This document shows positions 1 to 6,193 of a DNA stretch of 7,082 nucleotides, in pieces (positions within the stretch are counted from its first letter, which is position 1; each line of letters opens with the position of its first letter). Both the position numbers and the translations under genes were made by a program. The notes under the pieces were generated by a model that ran no database searches, was not told where the DNA came from, and was given only the letters and a program-made list of their open reading frames with translations. Source of the DNA: an uncultured Variovorax sp. (lineage in GTDB: Bacteria; Pseudomonadota; Gammaproteobacteria; Burkholderiales; Burkholderiaceae_C). The stretch is taken from the NCBI GenBank assembly GCA_903872875.1, contig CAIQMJ010000363.1:1-7082 (forward strand), in the 5' to 3' direction.

Positions 1-1295
1 AGCCGGTCATACCAGCGGCGGCGTTCGTGCAACAGCTCGCTCTTGGAGACGCGACCCGAGAAGATGACGGTGTCCATGGGGAATTTTTCAATGCGGAAAT
101 GCGTATTGAAAAAATGGATGGTGAAGATGAAGCCGACCGCGCCGGTGTCGCGCGTCTGCGAGCTGTTGAACTTCCAGTCGCGCCAGTTGCTGCCGCCGAT
201 GCCGGAATCGAACGGAAAGCTGCTGTAGAGCGGCGTGCCGGCACTGTTGCGCGCCCCCGCGAAGACGTTCGACAGCGCGGTCTTCTGCACCGGGCTCAGG
301 CAACTGCCGTCGCGCGTGCCGGCGGCGCAGGTGGGCACGTCGTTCTGCAGGCTGAAGCGGGCCTGGCAGGCCTTCACGTCCGACACGATGCCGTCGGCCA
401 GGCCGTCGAGTGCGTCGCAGCGTGCCAGCACGCGGTCGGAGACCAGCGTGAGTTCGGCCGGCGTGAAGGCACTCTGCAGGTCGGGCAGGCCGGCCGGCGT
501 CTTGCCGCTGGCCGCGCCGGCGTACTGCTGCGCGCCGTACAACTGCGCCACCGCGGCCTTCGGCAGGTTGTAGCCGGGGTCGCCGGCAAGGATGCCGTCG
601 TACTGGTCGGCCGAACGCACGGCCGCGACCATCGCATGGCGGCCACCGTTCGAGCAGCCGCCGAAGTAGGAGCGATCGGGTCCGCGGCCATAGGCCTGGG
701 CGATCAGGTTCTTGGCCATCGGCGTGAGCTGCGCCACTGCGTTGTAGCCATAGTCGAGCCGCGCCTGCGGGTCGAGGCCGAAGCGCGGACCCATCACGCC
801 CGCGTGGCCGGCGTCGGAGCTGATCACGGCGAAGCCCATCTGCAACGCGCTGCTGCGCGGGCCGCCGCCGCCGATGCCGCCCAGCGCCGGGATCACGACG
901 CCGTCGAGGCCGCCGTTGGCCTGGTAGAAGAAGCGCCCGTTCCAGTCGACCGGCAGGCGCATCTCGAAGCCGATGGCATAGCGCTGGCCGTCGACCGGAC
1001 TGGTGCGCTCGTTCATGCGGCCCTGGACCAGGCAGTGGGCGGGCGCCGGCATCGCAGTGCCGCCGACCGTCACGGTGCCGGCGGGCACCTGCGTGATGCT
1101 GCTGTAGACCGTGCCCGGGAGCGCGGCACGAGCCGCCAGGTCCTGGCAGGCCTGCAGCGTGCCGGGGCGCGCCGCCGCCAGCGTGGGTGGTGCGGGCATC
1201 GTTCCGCGACCGGTGCCGGCGCAGGCCGCGAGCAGGGCGATGAGGCCGAGCGTGCTGGCGCCCAGGCCGACCTTCATGTGGCGCTGTCTTGTCAT
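1..1295 (-). CDS. Tannase/feruloyl esterase family lipoprotein hydrolase, 3' end outside window
   Basis: An open frame of 431 codons runs off the left edge, so the C-terminus is missing; family members are usually about 500-580 residues. The family (alpha/beta hydrolases that include tannases, feruloyl esterases and MHETase) cleaves ester bonds of aromatic acids. Visible signs: an N-terminal basic and hydrophobic stretch ending in the lipobox LAAC (Cys25), implying a lipid-anchored envelope protein; the nucleophile motif GGCSNGG (Ser215, with the neighbouring Cys214 typical of the CS-D-HC disulfide pattern); and CDALDGLADGIV (293-304), resembling the family's calcium-binding loop. The catalytic Asp and His would lie downstream, outside the window. 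The start at 1295 is supported by GGAG five bases upstream. It begins 34 bases after livF. From about residue 393 the sequence no longer looks like the family as I know it (see findings). Family call is firm; substrate is unknown. Confidence 0.88.
   Translation of the reverse strand, partial: MTRQRHMKVGLGASTLGLIALLAACAGTGRGTMPAPPTLAAARPGTLQACQDLAARAALPGTVYSSITQVPAGTVTVGGTAMPAPAHCLVQGRMNERTSPVDGQRYAIGFEMRLPVDWNGRFFYQANGGLDGVVIPALGGIGGGGPRSSALQMGFAVISSDAGHAGVMGPRFGLDPQARLDYGYNAVAQLTPMAKNLIAQAYGRGPDRSYFGGCSNGGRHAMVAAVRSADQYDGILAGDPGYNLPKAAVAQLYGAQQYAGAASGKTPAGLPDLQSAFTPAELTLVSDRVLARCDALDGLADGIVSDVKACQARFSLQNDVPTCAAGTRDGSCLSPVQKTALSNVFAGARNSAGTPLYSSFPFDSGIGGSNWRDWKFNSSQTRDTGAVGFIFTIHFFNTHFRIEKFPMDTVIFSGRVSKSELLHERRRWYDR
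84..113. repeat. Inverted repeat inside the tannase frame
   Basis: Twelve-base arms at 84-95 (TTTTTCAATGCG) and 102-113 (CGTATTGAAAAA) pair with 11 Watson-Crick pairs and one G-T (A-C on the other strand), around a 6-base loop. It sits in an AT-rich patch inside otherwise GC-rich coding DNA. The T-run is at the 5' side and the A-run at the 3' side on both strands, the reverse of an intrinsic terminator. It lies exactly where the tannase translation stops resembling its family. Confidence 0.7.
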
Positions 1296-1299
1296 GTCG

Positions 1300-1304
1300 T
1301 CTCC
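1300..1304 (-). promoter_or_regulatory. Ribosome binding site of the tannase gene
   Basis: GGAGA on the minus strand lies four bases upstream of the ATG at 1295. It decides the start: the ATG at 1306 just upstream reaches a stop after four codons, and starting at the next in-frame ATG (1277) would shorten the basic N-terminal region of the lipoprotein signal. Confidence 0.65.
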
Positions 1305-1329
1305 ATGTCGCGGCACCGGCCGCATTGCT

Positions 1330-2082
1330 TCAGGCCGTCTTCGCGGCGCCCAGGTAGGTGTCGATGACGCGCGAGTCGACCGCGAGGTCCGACGCCCGGC
1401 CTTCGAGGCTGACGCTTCCCATTTCGAGCACGTATCCATGGTCGGCCACCTCGAGCGCTGCGCGTGCGTTCTGTTCGACCAGCAGGATCGTCACGCCGGT
1501 GGCGCGCAGCGCGTCGACCGTGCGGAAGATCTCCTGCACCACCAACGGTGCGAGGCCGAGGCTGGGCTCGTCGAGCATCAGCAGCGTGGGACGCGACATC
1601 AGCGCGCGGCCGACCGCCAGCATCTGGCGCTCGCCGCCCGACAGCGTGCCGGCCAGCGGCGTGCGGCGTTCCTTCAGGCGCGGGAACAGCGCATAGATCA
1701 CGTCGAGCTGGTCGCGCCACTGGCGGTTGCGCAGCCGCACCTGGCGGAAGGCGCCCAGCACCAGGTTGTCCTCGACCGGCATGGTGCCGAACAGTTCGCG
1801 CTTCTCGGGCACCAGCGCGATGCCCAGCATCACGCGCTCCTCCAGCGACAGGCCCGAGATCGGCTGTCCCATGTACTCGATCTGTCCCTTGGCGGGCAGC
1901 ACGCCCATCAGCGAATTCAGCAGCGTCGACTTGCCCGCGCCGTTCGGTCCGATCACGGTCACGACGCTGCCGCTGGCGGCCTGCAGGTCGATGCCGTGCA
2001 GCACCTCGGCGCGGCCGTAGCCGGCGTGCAGGTCGCGCACGCGCAGCAGCGGCTTGGTGGCGGTTGTGGTGGTCGTCGTCAT
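1330..2082 (-). CDS. livF: HAAT-family ABC transporter ATP-binding protein, LivF type
   Basis: A 250-residue cytoplasmic ATPase, close to the usual LivF length (about 235-250). It powers import together with the ATPase half of the upstream fusion protein. Motifs: Walker A GPNGAGKS (45-52), signature LSGGE (147-151), Walker B LLMLDEP (167-173, Asp171 and Glu172), and the LivF-typical VEQNA (202-206), in which Gln replaces the switch His found in most ABC ATPases, as also in E. coli LivF. The C-terminal DTYLG is also typical. The N-terminus has a run of Thr residues from a low-complexity ACN repeat. The start ATG shares one base with the TGA of the preceding gene (TGATG), which suggests translational coupling. 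The tannase gene follows after 34 bases. Substrate cannot be assigned from this subunit. Confidence 0.95.
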   Translation of the reverse strand: MTTTTTTATKPLLRVRDLHAGYGRAEVLHGIDLQAASGSVVTVIGPNGAGKSTLLNSLMGVLPAKGQIEYMGQPISGLSLEERVMLGIALVPEKRELFGTMPVEDNLVLGAFRQVRLRNRQWRDQLDVIYALFPRLKERRTPLAGTLSGGERQMLAVGRALMSRPTLLMLDEPSLGLAPLVVQEIFRTVDALRATGVTILLVEQNARAALEVADHGYVLEMGSVSLEGRASDLAVDSRVIDTYLGAAKTA

Positions 2083-3896
2083 CAGTGTTCCGTTCCCAGG
2101 TAGGCGGCGCGCACCTTGTCGCTGCGCTGCACCTCGCCCGGCGTGCCTTCCATCAGGTGGGTGCCGAACTCCATCACCACGATGTGGTCGCAGATGTCCA
2201 TCACCAGGCCCATGTCGTGCTCGACCAGCAGGATGCTCATGCCCTCGCCGCGCAGCGTGCGCAGCACCTGGCCGAGCGCCTCTTTCTCCTTGTGGCGCAG
2301 GCCGGCGGCCGGCTCGTCGAGCAGCAGCAGCGCCGGGTCTGCGCACAGCGCCCGAGCGATCTCCAGCAGGCGCTGCTGGCCCATCGCGAGGTTGCCCGCG
2401 ATCTCGTGCAGGTAGTCGCCCATGCCGACGCGGCGCAGCTGGCGTTCGGCTTCGCGGAACAGCTCGCGCTCCTCGTTGCGGTCGAGCCGCAGCATGGCCG
2501 CGATCGCGCCCTTGCGGCCACGCAGGTGCCCGCCCAGCGCCACGTTCTCCAGCACCGTCATGTCGGCCACCATCTTCACGTGCTGGAAGGTGCGCGACAC
2601 GCCGCGTTCGGCGATCTGCCGCGCGCCCAGTCCGCCGATCGGCTCGCCGCGGAAACGCACGTTGCCGCCCGACAGGCTCAGCACGCCGGTCACGAGGTTG
2701 AAGGTGGTCGACTTGCCCGCGCCGTTCGGCCCGATCAGGCCGACGATCTGGCCGGCGCGTGTCTGGAAGCTGATGTCGTTGACCGCCACCAGGCCGCCGA
2801 AGGTCTTGCGGATCGCCTGCACGTCGAGCACGACCTCGCCGGCGGCCGGCTTGCTGCGCGCGGGCAGGTCCGCCGCGTCGTGCCAGTCGACCGCGCGCCA
2901 GGGGCGCGGCAGTTGCCGGTCGACGAACTCCCACAGGCCGTCGGGCAGGTACTTCAGCACCAGCACGATCATGATGCCGAACACGATCAGCTCGTAGTTG
3001 CCGCTGGTGCCGATCAGCTTGGGCAGCAGCACCTGCAGCTGGTCTTCCAGCAGCTTGACGATGCCTGAGCCGGCGACTGCGCCCCAGACATGGGCCGAGC
3101 CGCCGAGCACCGCCATGAACAGGTACTCGATGCCCATCTTGATGCCGAAGGGCGACGGGTTGACGGTGCGCTGGAAGTGCGCAAAGAGCCAGCCCGAGAT
3201 CGACGCGAACATCGCGGCCAGCACGAAGATGCCGACCTTGAAGCGCAGCGTGTTCACGCCCATCGCCTCGGCCATCTGCGTGCCGCCAGCGAGCGCGCGG
3301 ATCGCGCGGCCGCTGCGCGAGTCGAGCAGCCGGATCACCGCGAAGCACCCGAGGATCGCGAAGGCCCAGACGACCGCATAGAACACGCGGCGCTGGCCGA
3401 TCTCGAAACCGAACAGCGACAGGCCCTTGACGCCCAGGATGCCGTCGTACTTGCCCAGTGCGTCCAGGTTGCCCATCAGGTAGTAGAGCGACAGCGCCCA
3501 GGCGATGGTGGCCAGTGGCAGGTAGTGGCCCGACATGCGCAGCGTGATCGCGCCGATCACGGCCGCGCTGATGCCGGTCAACGCCAGTCCGATGAACAGC
3601 GTCAGCCAGGGCGAGAGCCCGAAGTTCACGCTCAGGTAGGCGGTGGTGTACGCGCCGATGCCGACGAAGGCGGCCTGCCCGAAGGAGGTCAGCCCGCCCA
3701 CGCCGGTGAGCAGCACCAGCCCGAGCACCGGCAGCGTGTAGATGCCGATGTAGTTGAGCTGGATGATCCAGAAGTCGGGCAGCGGCAGCAGCGGGAGCGC
3801 GATCAGCACCAGCACGAGGGCCAGCGGGCCCCAGGTACGCAGTGCGCTCTTGCGCGGCGCGGCCAGGGTGGGTGCGGTTGCGGCAAGCGTATTCAT
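2082..3896 (-). CDS. livM-livG: Fused HAAT-family permease and ATP-binding protein, LivM-LivG type
   Basis: One 604-residue frame carries both an inner-membrane permease and an ATPase that are separate proteins in E. coli. Residues about 1-325 form the LivM domain: several hydrophobic segments, the LTSFGQAAFVGIGAY motif (69-83) and an EAA-like cytoplasmic loop (about 193-217). A short linker rich in Trp, Arg and Pro (about 326-350) leads to the LivG domain: Walker A GPNGAGKST (389-397), TFQH Q-loop (Gln438), signature LAMGQQR (503-509; the Ala is also found in E. coli LivG), Walker B LLLLDEPAAG (523-532) and switch His560 in VEHD. I chose the start at 3896 because GAGGAG lies seven bases upstream; an ATG at 3911 would add five residues and overlap livH, without a clear ribosome site. 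The stop overlaps the livF start by one base. The fusion has no frameshift signature. Confidence 0.95.
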   Translation of the reverse strand: MNTLAATAPTLAAPRKSALRTWGPLALVLVLIALPLLPLPDFWIIQLNYIGIYTLPVLGLVLLTGVGGLTSFGQAAFVGIGAYTTAYLSVNFGLSPWLTLFIGLALTGISAAVIGAITLRMSGHYLPLATIAWALSLYYLMGNLDALGKYDGILGVKGLSLFGFEIGQRRVFYAVVWAFAILGCFAVIRLLDSRSGRAIRALAGGTQMAEAMGVNTLRFKVGIFVLAAMFASISGWLFAHFQRTVNPSPFGIKMGIEYLFMAVLGGSAHVWGAVAGSGIVKLLEDQLQVLLPKLIGTSGNYELIVFGIMIVLVLKYLPDGLWEFVDRQLPRPWRAVDWHDAADLPARSKPAAGEVVLDVQAIRKTFGGLVAVNDISFQTRAGQIVGLIGPNGAGKSTTFNLVTGVLSLSGGNVRFRGEPIGGLGARQIAERGVSRTFQHVKMVADMTVLENVALGGHLRGRKGAIAAMLRLDRNEERELFREAERQLRRVGMGDYLHEIAGNLAMGQQRLLEIARALCADPALLLLDEPAAGLRHKEKEALGQVLRTLRGEGMSILLVEHDMGLVMDICDHIVVMEFGTHLMEGTPGEVQRSDKVRAAYLGTEH

Positions 3897-3897
3897 T

Positions 3898-4938
3898 TCA
3901 GTGCTCCTCATCGGAGTGGCCGCTGCGCAGCGACCGCCACAGCAGCACCGGCAGGACGATGGTGAACACGATCACTTCCTTGAATGAGCTGGCCCAGAAC
4001 GAGCCGAAGGCCTCGATCACGCCGACCGCAAGCGCGCCGAGCAGCGCACCCGGGTAGCTCGCGAGCCCGGCGATCACGCCGGCCACGAAGCCTTTCAGGC
4101 CGATCAGGAAGCCGGAGTCGTAGAACACGGTGGTGGTCGGCCCGATCAGCAGGCCCGAGAGTGCGCCGATGAGGCCCGCCATCGCGAAGGTGAGCTGGCC
4201 CGCGGTCTGGGTCGAGATGCCCATGAGCCGCGCACCCAGCCGGTTCACGGCCGTGGCGCGCAGCGCCTTTCCGTACAGGCTGCGCTCGAAGAAGAGCCAC
4301 AGCAGCACGATCAGTGCGGCCGAGGCGCCGAAGATGATCATCGTCTGGCCGCTCAGCGTGAGCGGACCGAGCGCGATGCGCACGTCGAGGAAGGGCGGAT
4401 TGCGAAAGCCTTCCGCGCCGAAGAAGAGCAGGCCGAGGCCGGTCATCGCGAAGTGAACACCGACCGAAACGATCAGCAGCACCAGCGAACTCGCGCCCGC
4501 CAGCGACTGGTAGGCCACGCGGTACACCAGCGGGCCGAAGGCGGTGACGATGCAGACCGTCAGCAGCGCCTGCACCGGCAGTGGCAGGTTGCGCGGCCCG
4601 GCCCAGGCCGAGACCGCGCACACCACCGCGGGTATGGCGAAGGTCCGCAGTGCCGCCATGAAGGCAGGCGCGGCGCGGCCGCGATGCCGCCAGACCGTGC
4701 CCAGCTCCATCAGCGCCGCGACGCCCGCGAGGATCAGCAGCAGCCAGACCGTGCCGGGCGTCTTGCCGGTCTGGAAGATGGCCAGCGTGAGTGCGCCGTA
4801 GGCCACGAACTCGCCCTGCGGGATGAAGATGACGCGGGTCACCGTGAAGACGAGCACGATCCCGACCCCGAGCAGGGCATAGATCGCGCCGTTGGTGAGC
4901 CCGTCCAGCATCAGGATGCTGGCGATTGAGAAGTCCAT
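3898..4938 (-). CDS. livH: HAAT-family ABC transporter permease, LivH type
   Basis: A 346-residue polytopic inner-membrane protein that should pair with the LivM domain of the next gene to form the translocation path. LivH traits: N-terminal LDGLTNGAIYALLGVGIVLVF (about 11-31), a FIPQGEFVAYGA segment (38-49), an EAA-like cytoplasmic loop (YGKALRAT to LMGI, 222-241), and late hydrophobic segments with SGLLIGP and LASYPGALLGA. It is about 40 residues longer than E. coli LivH; the extra length falls between the early helices (about 65-140) and adds hydrophobic segments around a basic stretch (RHRGRAAP). The ATG at 4938 has no clear Shine-Dalgarno sequence. The gene follows the binding-protein gene after 69 bases that contain a hairpin. 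Its TGA is one base before the ATG of the fusion gene. Confidence 0.94.
   Translation of the reverse strand: MDFSIASILMLDGLTNGAIYALLGVGIVLVFTVTRVIFIPQGEFVAYGALTLAIFQTGKTPGTVWLLLILAGVAALMELGTVWRHRGRAAPAFMAALRTFAIPAVVCAVSAWAGPRNLPLPVQALLTVCIVTAFGPLVYRVAYQSLAGASSLVLLIVSVGVHFAMTGLGLLFFGAEGFRNPPFLDVRIALGPLTLSGQTMIIFGASAALIVLLWLFFERSLYGKALRATAVNRLGARLMGISTQTAGQLTFAMAGLIGALSGLLIGPTTTVFYDSGFLIGLKGFVAGVIAGLASYPGALLGALAVGVIEAFGSFWASSFKEVIVFTIVLPVLLWRSLRSGHSDEEH
3904..3909 (-). promoter_or_regulatory. Ribosome binding site of the livM-livG fusion gene
   Basis: GAGGAG on the minus strand lies inside the last codons of livH, seven bases before the ATG at 3896. It decides the start in favour of 3896 over the ATG at 3911. 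Because it is embedded in the end of livH, ribosomes finishing livH pass directly over it, so coupling of the two genes is likely. Confidence 0.75.
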
Positions 4939-4964
4939 GGCGGCGCCGGTGAAGAGAGAGGGTT

Positions 4965-5000
4965 GGCGGGCCGGAGCCGGATGGCGTCCGGTGGCCCGCC
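4965..5000 (-). promoter_or_regulatory. GC-rich hairpin between binding-protein gene and livH
   Basis: On the minus strand, GGCGGGCC (5000-4993) pairs perfectly with GGCCCGCC (4972-4965). Inside it, CCGGA (4991-4987) pairs with TCCGG (4982-4978) around a 4-base loop, giving a two-part stem that begins eight bases after the TAA of the binding-protein gene. The bases after it are AACCC and a CT-rich run, not a U-run, so a full intrinsic terminator is unlikely. Such hairpins in transporter operons often protect the upstream message from 3' exonucleases or let only some transcripts continue. That role is inferred here. Confidence 0.6.
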
Positions 5001-5007
5001 TGGGTGT

Positions 5008-6144
5008 TTACTGTTCGACCTTGAACTTGCCGTCCACGACCTTGAGCATCACGCCGGTTTCGGTCGTGTAGCCCCAATGGTCCTGTGCGGTCCAGTTCAG
5101 TACGCCGAGCGCGAGCACGGTACGGCCCATCGTTTCCATCGCGTCGCGCAGCGCGGCACGGAACTCCGGCGTGCCGGGCTTGGCTTTCTTGAGGGCGATC
5201 GGCACGGCCTTCTCGAGCACAGTGAGCGCGTCGGCCGAGTGGCCGGCGAACTGGTTGCGCGATCCGACGCCATAGGTTTTTTCATAGTTCTGCACGAAGG
5301 CCACGGCCGCCGCCTTCGACGGATGGCTGTCGGGCAGTTGCTCGGCGACCGTGGCCGGGCCGGACACCACGAAGGTGCCTTCGGCGTCCTTGCCGGCGGT
5401 GCGCATCAGGTCCTGCGTGGCGGCGGCGTGCGTCTGGTAGACCTTGCCCTTGTAGCCGCGCTCCATCACGGCCTTCTGCGGCATGCCCGCACCGCTGCCC
5501 GAGGCGACGATCAGGATCGCGTCCGGGTTGGCGGCGCTGAGCTTCAGCACCTGGCCGGTCACGCTGGTGTCGGCGCGTGCGAAGCGTTCGGTCGCGACGA
5601 TCTTGATGCCGTTCTTCTCGGCTTCGGCGGTCATGGCCTTGAGCCAGAGTTCGCCGTAGGCGTCGGTGTAGCCCAGGAAGCCGACGGTCTTCACGCCCTG
5701 CGCCTTCATGTGCTTGACGACCGCGAAGGCCATCACGTCGTTCGATTGCGGCAGGCGGAAGAACCACTTGTCCTTGCCCGGCGGCAGGCCGGCCGGCGAG
5801 GTGGAGAGCTGTGGCGTGCCCGACTCGGCGGTGACGTCGGCCATCGGCGTCGCGACCGGCGTTGCGCTCGAACCCACGATCACGTCGGCCTTGTCTTCGG
5901 TGACCAGGCGCTGCGCGTCCTTCACGCCCAGCGTCGGGTCCGAGGCATCGTCGAGCACGATGACCTTGAGCGTCTCGCCGGCGATGGTCTTCGGCCAGAT
6001 CGCGATCCCGTTCTTGACCGGAATGCCCAGGCCGGAAGCCGGGCCGGTCAGTGGCTGCACCACGCCGATCGTGAGGTCCGCATGGGCCACGCCCATCGCG
6101 AGAAAGGCCATGACGGCCGCGACACTTGTCTTCTTCAGTTTCAT
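5008..6144 (-). CDS. Periplasmic solute-binding protein of HAAT-family ABC importer (LivK-like)
   Basis: A 378-residue secreted receptor that captures the ligand in the periplasm and delivers it to the LivH/LivM pair. Residues 1-22 form a Sec signal peptide (MKLKK, hydrophobic core, cleavage after AHA before Asp23), with no lipobox. The mature part has the type-I periplasmic fold of the Leu/Ile/Val receptor family: TIGVVQPLTGP (25-35), IVGSSATP (89-96) in the usual ligand-contact loop, FLGYTDAYG (156-164), and the hinge-region AGKDAEGTF (250-258). Length matches the family (about 370-400). The start at 6144 is supported by AGGAG six bases upstream; a longer frame to 6219 would put 25 non-signal residues in front and overlap the upstream gene. 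Ligand is not predictable; the neighbouring esterase and CoA dehydrogenase make a carboxylic or aromatic acid as plausible as an amino acid. Confidence 0.93.
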   Translation of the reverse strand: MKLKKTSVAAVMAFLAMGVAHADLTIGVVQPLTGPASGLGIPVKNGIAIWPKTIAGETLKVIVLDDASDPTLGVKDAQRLVTEDKADVIVGSSATPVATPMADVTAESGTPQLSTSPAGLPPGKDKWFFRLPQSNDVMAFAVVKHMKAQGVKTVGFLGYTDAYGELWLKAMTAEAEKNGIKIVATERFARADTSVTGQVLKLSAANPDAILIVASGSGAGMPQKAVMERGYKGKVYQTHAAATQDLMRTAGKDAEGTFVVSGPATVAEQLPDSHPSKAAAVAFVQNYEKTYGVGSRNQFAGHSADALTVLEKAVPIALKKAKPGTPEFRAALRDAMETMGRTVLALGVLNWTAQDHWGYTTETGVMLKVVDGKFKVEQ

Positions 6145-6150
6145 CGATGT

Positions 6151-6155
6151 CTCCT
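6151..6155 (-). promoter_or_regulatory. Ribosome binding site of the solute-binding protein gene
   Basis: AGGAG on the minus strand, six bases before the ATG at 6144. It is the best Shine-Dalgarno match in the window and places the start directly before the signal peptide. That fits the need for more binding protein than membrane subunits. Confidence 0.75.
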
Positions 6156-6193
6156 GGTTGGATTCGGGTAAGGCCGCGATTGCAGCACGATGT

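Noticed and set aside
84..113. Inverted repeat as an intrinsic terminator
   Set aside because: The T-run precedes the stem and the A-run follows it on both strands, which is the wrong order; it is also inside an open reading frame.
1310..1323. Small GCGGC/GCCGC hairpin between livF and the tannase gene
   Set aside because: Only five pairs with a 4-base loop and no U-run; expected by chance in DNA this GC-rich, and too weak to call a terminator.
27..1367. Long plus-strand open frame of 446 codons opposite the tannase gene
   Set aside because: It is codon-aligned with the tannase frame and has Arg/Ala/His-rich translation without any domain. In GC-rich DNA the antisense frame of a gene commonly stays open.
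1330..2082. Missing switch His in LivF (VEQNA)
   Set aside because: Gln at this position is the rule in LivF proteins, so it is not a loss of function.
1464..3068. Plus-strand open frame of 534 codons opposite livF and livM-livG
   Set aside because: Low-complexity Arg/Ala/Gln-rich translation with no motif, spanning two firmly identified minus-strand genes.
2082..3896. Apparent signature-motif defect in the LivG domain (LAMGQ instead of LSGGQ)
   Set aside because: E. coli LivG also has Ala at this position (LAYGQ), so this is normal for the subfamily.
4963..6171. Plus-strand open frame of 402 codons opposite the binding-protein gene
   Set aside because: Antisense shadow: it overlaps a gene with a clear signal peptide, ribosome site and family motifs, and its own translation shows no recognisable domain.
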